Positions 1-6,217 of a DNA stretch of 8,013 nucleotides are shown one piece after another. Both the position numbers and the translations under genes were made by a program. Below the pieces are notes generated by a model. That model ran no database searches and was not told the origin of the DNA. It worked only from the letters and a program-made list of their open reading frames with translations. Source of the stretch: Verrucomicrobiia bacterium (lineage in GTDB: Bacteria; Verrucomicrobiota; Verrucomicrobiia; Limisphaerales; Palsa-1400); the NCBI GenBank assembly GCA_025934545.1, contig JAICXV010000073.1, forward strand, positions 1 through 8,013, given 5' to 3'. Numbering within the stretch: the first letter of the stretch is position 1; the number at the start of each line of letters is the position of its first letter.

Positions 1-22
1 TGCGCCACGGCCATCTGCCGCA

Positions 23-1927
23 TTAAGGCGCGGGAGGCATTGGCGGTGAATTGACGGCGACGTTGAGCGCGTTGGTAAACACTCCGGGCTTAATCCAAAT
101 CAACGTTCCCGCCGGAACACCATTCGAAAGAGTGAGCCAACCTTGGAGCAAACCGGCGCGCTGATACAGCTCGACGTGAACCGGCCACTCGCCAAATTGC
201 GAAATCGGCGCACCGCACGAGAACGCCATTGCGTCGGCCAATTTGCCCGATGTCGTAACAACGCCGTTGATGCTGTTCGTCACAGTCGCTTGTCCTGCGA
301 CCACCTTTTGATTGTCCAAGAACAAGATGGAATAACGCGCAGCAGTCGGATTCGGATTATTGGCACTATAGAACACCGCATTGGCGCGCAACGGCGATGA
401 CCACCCTTCGGCGTCGCACGATACGGTACCCGTCAATTGTTTGGCGATTGAATCCAGATGCAGAACCACGGACAAACTCGATTTTCCAGAACGCGCCACA
501 GTTTGCGTGGCTGATCCGGATGCATCGAACGAACCGGCGAGAGAATATTGCCCGCCAGCGAGCAACACCTTGCCGCTGTATGTGCCGTTACCGCTGACGA
601 CCACGTTCGCCAGCGAACCAGCGTTGCCAGCCGACACATTATCCGCCGGTTCAAAAAGTCCATTGTAAGTGCCCGACGCAATCGGAGCGCTGACAGCCAT
701 CGCCGAGACGGCAATCGAAGCCGGCAACTGCGATTGTTTATTATAGACACCAAGCACCGCATTAACGGTCTGCGCTGTCGCGCCATTATCGGCGACGCAG
801 TAATAACTTCCGGCATCGCCCTTTCTCACCGAAGAAAGCGTTAGTGTCGTATTAGTTTTGCCACTCAACGCCGCGGGCGTCGCTCCCGATTTGATGACGT
901 ACCATTGGTAGTGCAACGGCAACGTGCCGATCGCAGCGGCGGTGAAAGTTGTCGACTGCCCGACAACGAGGTTCTTGCTCGCCGGTTGGACAGTGAAGAA
1001 GGGGTCGATGACCGTAATAATCGCCGGGCTGCTGGTCACAGTTCCGTTTCCGGTGACTGCAACAGTGTAAGTCCCGGCATCAGCGCGCAAGGCGCTTGCA
1101 ACGGAATAAGCGGAATCGGTCGCGCCCGCGATAGGCGCTCCATTCTTGCTCCATTGGTACGCATTCGTCGTGGTGCCACCGACCGTAACATTCAGCGTTA
1201 AATTGCTCGTCGCATAAACCGTTTGGCTCTGCGGGGATGAAACGATGAACGTGGCTGGAGGCGGGCTATTTGTGATGGGCGGCGGTGGCGGGTTCGTAAT
1301 GACGGTTGCGTTTGTTAAAGACAACACCACGTAAATGCTGGCCGTATTGCCCCATGCGTTGGAAACGGTGACACGATAATTATTGTCGTCGGCGCTGCTG
1401 ACACTCGAAATGGTCAGCGTCGGACTGGTCGCGCCAGAAATGTTCCCGCCATTTGCCAACGGCACGCCGTTGCGAAGCCATTGATAAATCGGCGAGGTGC
1501 CAGCGGCTGTTACGACGAATTGTGCCGTGCTGCCGGGCGCGCAACTCGCATCCTTCGGTTGCGTCACAATGCTCGGTGCGACGCCGTCCGGAGGCGGAGT
1601 GTTCGTTGCCGGATTATTGGTGATAACAGCCGTCGTCAGGTTCGTGCTGATAACATTGCCGAAATCACTTTCGCCGCCGACAGCGTTGTGGGCGGTCGCA
1701 GCAAAGTAGTAGAGCCCGTCCGGCAATGTCGGCGTGGTCAGCGTCAGCGCTGACCCGGCGTCGAGTCGATTGGTGTAATTGCCCGCGGCGGGTCCGTAAT
1801 AAATGGAATAGCCGACGACCGTAGGATCAACGCTGGCGTCCCAGGCCAGTTTTACAGATTGGTCGGCAGAGGCGTAGGCGCCAGCCGACAAAATGAGGGC
1901 GAGTAGGGTTCGATTAAAAAATGACAA
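23..1927 (-). CDS. Secreted FN3 / triple Ig-like protein with C-terminal GLF-type beta module
   Basis: Probable exported, non-enzymatic surface or extracellular protein of 634 residues. Seen: a signal peptide at about 1-21 (R6, hydrophobic LLALILSAGAYA, likely cut after ASA); a fibronectin type III domain at about 24-103 (WDASVDPTVVGY, LPDGLYYF); a Pro/Thr-rich linker; three Ig-like domains at about 117-203, 226-307 and 308-394, each with a core Trp (W150, W259, W342) and a D-x-x-x-Y motif; and a module at about 415-613 (GTYNGLF, GEWP, GWL, WIKP). Proline linkers at 104-116 and 213-224 separate domains. The start is TTG: an in-frame TAG only 9 bases upstream (1934-1936) excludes anything earlier, and no ATG follows before the signal peptide. 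No Shine-Dalgarno is close. It is a paralogue of the next minus-strand gene (2052-3959) but lacks that protein's last ~100 residues, and its stop may reflect a frameshift. Ligand unknown. The gene is sure; the role is inference. Confidence 0.9.
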   Translation of the reverse strand: MSFFNRTLLALILSAGAYASADQSVKLAWDASVDPTVVGYSIYYGPAAGNYTNRLDAGSALTLTTPTLPDGLYYFAATAHNAVGGESDFGNVISTNLTTAVITNNPATNTPPPDGVAPSIVTQPKDASCAPGSTAQFVVTAAGTSPIYQWLRNGVPLANGGNISGATSPTLTISSVSSADDNNYRVTVSNAWGNTASIYVVLSLTNATVITNPPPPPITNSPPPATFIVSSPQSQTVYATSNLTLNVTVGGTTTNAYQWSKNGAPIAGATDSAYSVASALRADAGTYTVAVTGNGTVTSSPAIITVIDPFFTVQPASKNLVVGQSTTFTAAAIGTLPLHYQWYVIKSGATPAALSGKTNTTLTLSSVRKGDAGSYYCVADNGATAQTVNAVLGVYNKQSQLPASIAVSAMAVSAPIASGTYNGLFEPADNVSAGNAGSLANVVVSGNGTYSGKVLLAGGQYSLAGSFDASGSATQTVARSGKSSLSVVLHLDSIAKQLTGTVSCDAEGWSSPLRANAVFYSANNPNPTAARYSILFLDNQKVVAGQATVTNSINGVVTTSGKLADAMAFSCGAPISQFGEWPVHVELYQRAGLLQGWLTLSNGVPAGTLIWIKPGVFTNALNVAVNSPPMPPAP

Positions 1928-2051
1928 TGGATTCTATTGGGCTTTGGGTTCACTTCCTTGTGCGTCTCAAAAAGCCGTGCACCGTAGCACAGCATCAGGG
2001 ATGCGCAAGGGACCCAAATACGGTTTTTTCTGATGCCCTTTTAGGGGTGCC
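1928..2051. other. Intergenic spacer between the two FN3 paralogues, with a small inverted repeat
   Basis: This 124-base gap contains a perfect 7-bp inverted repeat, GCATCAG at 1992-1998 and CTGATGC at 2030-2036, with a 31-base loop. On the minus strand it lies just past the stop of the upstream paralogue (2052-3959), but no T-run follows it in that direction, so it is not a standard intrinsic terminator. A purine run AAGGAAG (minus strand, 1953-1959) lies about 25 bases before the TTG start at 1927, too far for a normal ribosome binding site. I see no convincing promoter. The two paralogues could therefore be co-transcribed, but nothing in the sequence proves it. Confidence 0.3.
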
Positions 2052-3959
2052 CTAGTGAAGGTAGATGGCCGCGTTAGTTCCGGTAACTGTCCCGACCGCT
2101 GCGTTAGAGCTCTGCAGCACAACCGCATACGCTTTTCGAATCAAACCGCCGGTAACAGCCGAAGGAAGGCTAAGTGTGATCAGGCCGGTTGAAGATGCGA
2201 TCGTTCCAGAAATATGGACTGGAGAAATAATCGAATTATTCGTCACTGAAACGGTATAGGTCGCGGAACTGTGAGCTGAAACGTCCAGCTCTAAAGCGCC
2301 CGAAGACAGAGCCACCGCCGGCGTGCCGGCATGATAGGCGGACCCGAAAACATCAATGGCATTATCAATGCCCGCGGGAAAGAGTTTACTGATGAGATTG
2401 GTTGCAGGCGGCGACGGTGGTTTCAGCCATGCAAGCCGCCCAGCGGGTGTGCCGTTGGAAAAGTTCAACCAACCATGCAGTAGCCCCTGGTGCGAATACA
2501 GGTCCACACAAATCGGCCATTCGCCAGTCTGCGAAATCGGCGCGCTGCACAACAGCGGTGAAGAATCGGCGAGCGCCCCTTGCAGCGAGGCGACGCCGCT
2601 GACGCTGTTTGAAATTACTCCGTATCCATAGCCGACAGGCGAATTAGTGTCGGACGTTCCCAAGGGCGGAATGCCCATGGTGTAGCGTCCCGCCATTGGA
2701 TTGTGATTGGCGGCATTATAAACCGCGAGATTAGCGCGCAAGGGCGATGACCAATTCTCCTGTGCGCAGGAAACAGAGCCGGTGACTTTCTTGCTGCCAT
2801 TGACGAAATCCAATCGCAAATCCACCAATAAACTCGGCTTGAGATGTCGCAAAAGTGTTTTCGTCGCGTGTCCTGTTGTGTCGAAAGTTCCCGAAAACAA
2901 ATACGTCGCGCCGCCGACGAACAGTTTGCCCGAATACGATCGACTGCTGGCGACAACGAAACTGGAAATCGAGCCGGCGCTATGAGTAGTCGGACCGCTG
3001 TCTTCTGCAAACAAACCGCTGTAAGAACCAACCAAATGCCCGGCGATAATTTCATTGGTCACAAAATTCGCCGTCAAAGACAGGTTGTTCGTCATTCGAA
3101 ACGTGAACGTGGGATTAGTGCTCATGATGGATCCGCCACCATCGGTCCAGTTCACAAACCAGTTGCCCGTCCGCGGGGTCGCTTTGATGGAATAATTTCG
3201 GCCCAACTCAAGCCACGCATTGCTTTTTGCCGATCCGTAAGTCAAATCACCGTAGGGCGCAGTCGAACCGTAACCATTTGTGCTGACTGACAAACGATTC
3301 GTCGTGCGCAGAAAAATCGTCCGCACCAGCGCACCGGTTGAGCCTGACGAATCCGACGCTTCGATCTGAAAACTGTTGGTTCCATCAACGAGCGCCACCC
3401 GATTCGTCCACGTCTTCGCATCGGCCGGTCCCATCAACGTCGGAACAAAACTCAACGGAGCCCACGGTGGGAACACACGAGTTACTGTTATATTTGTGAT
3501 GTTGCCATTGTTAGTCGCTGCGCCGGACAACGGAATATTTGGAGCCGTTGTGATCAGTGTGCCGTTGGTGTAGTTGTGGCCGTTGAGCACCCGTGAATTG
3601 GTCGTCGGCCAGGTCGTCGTTACCACAGGCGAGATAATCGAAACGGCCGTGACGGCGTTGGTGTTGATGACGTTCGAAAAATCGCTCTCCACATTTTGAA
3701 CGGTTCGCGACGTCAGGCTGAAATAATAGAGGCCGTCGGGCAACACGGGCGTCGTTAGCGACAAATTGGTCCCAGCATCGAGACGATTGGTGTAGGTGCC
3801 GGCGGCGGGCCCATAATAAAGATAGTAACCCACCACAGTCGGATCCGGGCTCGCATCCCAGCCGATGGTGAACGATTTGCCCCCAAATGCCGGCACGCCC
3901 GCGACGGAAATCAACGCGAACAATACGATGTGCAGGATTGGTAGACGGTAAGGGCGCAA
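2052..3959 (-). CDS. Secreted FN3 protein with Ig-like/cadherin-like, InlB-type repeat and GLF-type beta modules
   Basis: Probable exported surface protein of 635 residues. Seen: a signal peptide at about 1-26 (R2, R5, then hydrophobic LPILHIVLFALISVAGVPAFG); an FN3 domain at about 29-106 (WDASPDPTVVGY, LPDGLYYF); a beta-sandwich segment at about 107-220 containing VDGTNSFQIEASDSSGSTG, which resembles the glucodextranase/cadherin-like domains of bacterial surface proteins; a segment at about 225-299 resembling divergent InlB B-type repeats (NYSIKATPRTGNWFVNWTDG, ending LSLTANFV); the two-part module at 306-513 (GSYSGLF, GEWP, GWLNF, WLKP); and a further beta-rich unit at about 516-635 ending VVLQSSNAAVGTVTGTN. 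FN3 and the module match the gene at 23-1927; the middle does not. The start is TTG: the frame is open upstream only to a TAA about 10 codons back, with no ATG, and the signal peptide begins here. No catalytic motif is visible. The gene is sure; domain family names come from memory of patterns. Confidence 0.9.
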   Translation of the reverse strand: MRPYRLPILHIVLFALISVAGVPAFGGKSFTIGWDASPDPTVVGYYLYYGPAAGTYTNRLDAGTNLSLTTPVLPDGLYYFSLTSRTVQNVESDFSNVINTNAVTAVSIISPVVTTTWPTTNSRVLNGHNYTNGTLITTAPNIPLSGAATNNGNITNITVTRVFPPWAPLSFVPTLMGPADAKTWTNRVALVDGTNSFQIEASDSSGSTGALVRTIFLRTTNRLSVSTNGYGSTAPYGDLTYGSAKSNAWLELGRNYSIKATPRTGNWFVNWTDGGGSIMSTNPTFTFRMTNNLSLTANFVTNEIIAGHLVGSYSGLFAEDSGPTTHSAGSISSFVVASSRSYSGKLFVGGATYLFSGTFDTTGHATKTLLRHLKPSLLVDLRLDFVNGSKKVTGSVSCAQENWSSPLRANLAVYNAANHNPMAGRYTMGIPPLGTSDTNSPVGYGYGVISNSVSGVASLQGALADSSPLLCSAPISQTGEWPICVDLYSHQGLLHGWLNFSNGTPAGRLAWLKPPSPPATNLISKLFPAGIDNAIDVFGSAYHAGTPAVALSSGALELDVSAHSSATYTVSVTNNSIISPVHISGTIASSTGLITLSLPSAVTGGLIRKAYAVVLQSSNAAVGTVTGTNAAIYLH

Positions 3960-3991
3960 GTGTCTCAGGTCTGATGGGTAAATTTCGGCTT

Positions 3992-4019
3992 ATAATAGCC
4001 AACCAAACCTCCGATACAA
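3992..4019 (-). promoter_or_regulatory. Candidate promoter of the FN3/InlB-repeat gene
   Basis: On the minus strand TTGTAT (4014-4019) and TATTAT (3992-3997) are separated by 16 bases. The -10 box matches 5 of 6 consensus positions and the -35 only 3 of 6. Transcription would start near 3985, giving a leader of about 26 bases before the TTG start at 3959. The 103-base gap to the helicase stop shows no clear intrinsic terminator, so read-through from the helicase gene is also possible. Confidence 0.35.
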
Positions 4020-4062
4020 CCATGGAATTCCCTTAACGAGACGCGCTCTTACGCCTGACAAC

Positions 4063-6081
4063 TCACGAATAGGTTCGAAGATTCCATTCATCCAGCAGTT
4101 CTGCTGGCAATTCGCCGAGGAACCGCGACGGACGCTGGCGCAATTCTTCGCCGGGATGAGCTCCGCGCCGCGCGAAGGGGTAACTGAGATATAACTCGTT
4201 CCGCGCGCGAGTAATGGCGACGTAAAACAAACGCCGCTCCTCTTCTTCACCTTCCAGACTTTCGGTCGAACGCGCGGAGGGAAACAAGCCATCACACAGC
4301 ATGATGATGAAAACGACGTCGAACTCCAGTCCCTTGGCCTGGTGAATGGTTGAAAGCCGAACCATCTCATCGTCCTTTTCGCGCGTTTCAGTCTCCTCGG
4401 CTTCTTCGACGCTCGTTTGCAAGGCAAGTTGCGTGAGGAAGTCATCGACCGTTTCAAATCGTTGCGCAAACGCGGCCAGTTGATCGAGGTCTTCGCGGCG
4501 AGCGTCGTAGTTTGGATATCGCTCCTTCAAATAATCTTCATAGCCTGCTTCCATGACCAATGCGATCATGCGCGACGCGCTGCTACGGATATCCGCCGCT
4601 TCGAGTTGCGCGACGGTGGCGATCAGTTGCGCCCAGGCGACGGCTGCACGTTTCGGGATTGTTGCGGTGCATTTCTGAAAAGCGCTCGCGAGCGGATTTT
4701 TTCCGGCAGCCAGCGCTTCATCGATTTTTGAATTGAAACAAGCCCACAGTTTATCCGCAGTTTTCCCGCCGATGCCCGGCAGCAACCGCACGATGCGTTT
4801 GAAAGAAAGTTCATCGCGCGGGTTAGTCACGAGTTTCAAATAAGCAGCGACGTCTTTGATATGTGCCTGCTCAAAAAAACGAATGCCGCTCGTAATGCTG
4901 AATGGAATATTGCGCCGGGTCAGCTCCATTTGCAGTTCGAGCGCGTGAAAATGGGAACGATAGAGCACGGCCATGTTGTTGAGCGCGGTGCCTTCGTCAC
5001 GCAATTCCAACATCCGTTGCGCGACAAAGGCGGCCTGTTGATCGCCACTCTCGCACATCACCAGCACCGGTTTCATCCCGGGTTTGCGGGCGGCCGTGAG
5101 ATGTTTCTCGAATTGGCTTTTGTTTGCGGCAATGGCGGCATTCGCCAATTCCAGAATTTCCGGCGTGCTGCGATAGTTCGTTTCGATGCGGTAGATTTTT
5201 GCTTTTGGATACCGCTCCGGGAATTTGACGATGTTTTGAAAATGCGCGCCGCGCCACGAATAGATGCTCTGCGAATCGTCACCGACGGCCATGACATTTT
5301 GATGCTGCGCCACCAGCAAATCAATCAACTCGCCCTGAATGCGGTTGGTATCCTGATATTCATCGACAAGGACAAATTGAAAGCGTCGCTGATAATCCTC
5401 GCGAACCTCGGCGTTGTCCTTGAGCACTTTGACCCAGAGCACGAGCAAGTCGTCAAAATCCATCGCATTGGTCGATTTTTTGCGCGCCACGTATTTCGCC
5501 TGGACCTGCGCAATCTGCTCAGCCAGTTCCGAAAAATAAGGGAACTGTTCCTGCAATATTTCGGCAACCGTTTTCTCTTTGTTGGACGCGAGTGAGAAAA
5601 TGTCGCCGAGCACTTCGGCTTTCGGAAAGCGCGTGGCTTTGACGTCGATGTTCATTTCGTCGACGCACGCCTGCAACAAGTCCTTTGCATCTTCACGATC
5701 CATAATGCTGAAATCCCGTTGATAACCGAGCAGAGGCGCGTGACGGCGCAAAACCCGATTGCCGATGGAATGAAATGTGCCGCCCCACAGCGACGTCAGT
5801 TCCTGGCCCAGCAAATCAGCGACGCGCCGCATCATTTCGCGCGCCGCTTTGTTGGTAAACGTCAGCAAAAGAATCCGTTCGGCCGGAATCCCCTGCTCCA
5901 ACAAAAAAGCGACACGGTAAATCAATGTCCTCGTCTTGCCCGAACCTGCCCCGGCAATCACGAGCGCCGGCCCCGGCGGCGCGGTCACCGCAGCATGCTG
6001 CTGCTCATTGAGCTCTTTTGCATAATTAATTTGCAAATGAACCGGAGCAGAAAATGGTTGCAGCACGTAATCACGCGGCAT
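4063..6081 (-). CDS. UvrD/Rep-family superfamily 1A ATP-dependent DNA helicase
   Basis: Cytoplasmic 3'-5' DNA helicase of about 672 residues, acting in repair or replication restart. All family motifs are present in order, numbered from the ATG at 6081: Q motif LNEQQHAAV (24-32), Walker A AGAGSGKT (43-50), Ia LLLTFTNKAA (71-80), GTFHSI (101-106), Walker B VLVDEYQDT (237-245), III VGDDSQSIYSWRGA (266-279), IV-region TNYRSTPEIL (301-310), V STIHQAKGLEFD (577-588) and VI FYVAITRARNELYL (619-632). An acidic stretch (about 557-572) precedes motif V. The length is close to Rep (about 673) and shorter than UvrD/PcrA (about 720), whose C-terminal extension is missing. The frame is open to an ATG at 6246, but those 55 residues resemble no helicase sequence and overlap the divergent gene's start. 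MPRDYVLQPF at 6081 looks like the natural N-terminus, though no Shine-Dalgarno precedes it. Catalytically intact by sequence. Rep, UvrD and PcrA cannot be told apart here, so no symbol is given. Confidence 0.95.
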   Translation of the reverse strand: MPRDYVLQPFSAPVHLQINYAKELNEQQHAAVTAPPGPALVIAGAGSGKTRTLIYRVAFLLEQGIPAERILLLTFTNKAAREMMRRVADLLGQELTSLWGGTFHSIGNRVLRRHAPLLGYQRDFSIMDREDAKDLLQACVDEMNIDVKATRFPKAEVLGDIFSLASNKEKTVAEILQEQFPYFSELAEQIAQVQAKYVARKKSTNAMDFDDLLVLWVKVLKDNAEVREDYQRRFQFVLVDEYQDTNRIQGELIDLLVAQHQNVMAVGDDSQSIYSWRGAHFQNIVKFPERYPKAKIYRIETNYRSTPEILELANAAIAANKSQFEKHLTAARKPGMKPVLVMCESGDQQAAFVAQRMLELRDEGTALNNMAVLYRSHFHALELQMELTRRNIPFSITSGIRFFEQAHIKDVAAYLKLVTNPRDELSFKRIVRLLPGIGGKTADKLWACFNSKIDEALAAGKNPLASAFQKCTATIPKRAAVAWAQLIATVAQLEAADIRSSASRMIALVMEAGYEDYLKERYPNYDARREDLDQLAAFAQRFETVDDFLTQLALQTSVEEAEETETREKDDEMVRLSTIHQAKGLEFDVVFIIMLCDGLFPSARSTESLEGEEEERRLFYVAITRARNELYLSYPFARRGAHPGEELRQRPSRFLGELPAELLDEWNLRTYS

Positions 6082-6130
6082 AGAGCAAATTTGGATGAGC
6101 GAAGTGAAAACACAATGCTGGAAAACTTGT

Positions 6131-6141
6131 GGTTCTGAACC
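6131..6141. repeat. Short palindrome in the helicase/Kelch intergenic region
   Basis: GGTTC-T-GAACC is a perfect 5-bp dyad around one central base. It lies 50 bases upstream of the helicase ATG at 6081 and just upstream of the candidate Kelch promoter. It could be a half-turn operator, but a dyad this short occurs often by chance. Confidence 0.2.
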
Positions 6142-6144
6142 GAT

Positions 6145-6187
6145 GTCGATTGATTGACCGGCCTGTTCAAAACTGCTATCAATCGAC
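6145..6187. repeat. Perfect 10-bp inverted repeat, candidate operator
   Basis: GTCGATTGAT (6145-6154) is exactly reverse-complementary to ATCAATCGAC (6178-6187), separated by 23 bases. The arm centres are 33 bp apart, close to three helical turns, which would place two bound proteins on the same DNA face. The left arm ends on the first base of the candidate -35 box and the right arm overlaps the -10 box of the plus-strand promoter. It sits in the 136-base gap between divergent genes. A regulator site is inference; no regulator gene is in the window. Confidence 0.4.
6154..6182 (+). promoter_or_regulatory. Candidate sigma70-type promoter for the Kelch/Ig gene
   Basis: TTGACC (6154-6159, 5 of 6 consensus) and TATCAA (6177-6182, 4 of 6) are separated by exactly 17 bases. 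The predicted start near 6189 leaves a leader of about 29 bases before the ATG at 6218. No Shine-Dalgarno is visible in that leader. I found no comparably good promoter on the opposite strand for the helicase. Confidence 0.45.
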
Positions 6188-6217
6188 CAAACCAGATCCT
6201 CTCCGCGCAGTCTAGAT

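Noticed and set aside
433..816. Minus-strand overlapping frame of 127 codons, and a similar one at 2615-3055
   Set aside because: Both are out-of-frame readings at equivalent places of the two paralogues (each includes a short Arg- and Ser-rich stretch derived from the same conserved module). This is frame shadowing, not a second conserved gene.
1992..2036. Inverted repeat GCATCAG/CTGATGC as terminator of the second paralogue
   Set aside because: Only 7 bp with a 31-base loop and no T-run in the minus direction; the T-run at 2024-2029 is on the plus strand, where no gene precedes it.
3991..3996. Perfect TATAAT on the plus strand
   Set aside because: No -35 box lies at the right distance and no plus-strand gene follows; it is the complement of the minus-strand -10 region.
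3511..4012. GGAGG (4008-4012, minus) five bases before a TTG at 4000-4002, opening a frame that runs to 3511
   Set aside because: It looks like a ribosome binding site and start, but the frame is out of phase with the FN3 gene and gives an Arg/His-rich product without a signal peptide or domain.
4861..5595. Plus-strand open frame of 244 codons
   Set aside because: Antisense to the core of the helicase, whose motifs are all intact; the plus-strand translation shows no recognisable pattern.
4063..6081. Helicase as part of an antiphage system such as Gabija
   Set aside because: UvrD-like helicases occur in Gabija, but no OLD-family nuclease partner or other defence gene is adjacent, and the size and motifs match housekeeping Rep/UvrD enzymes.
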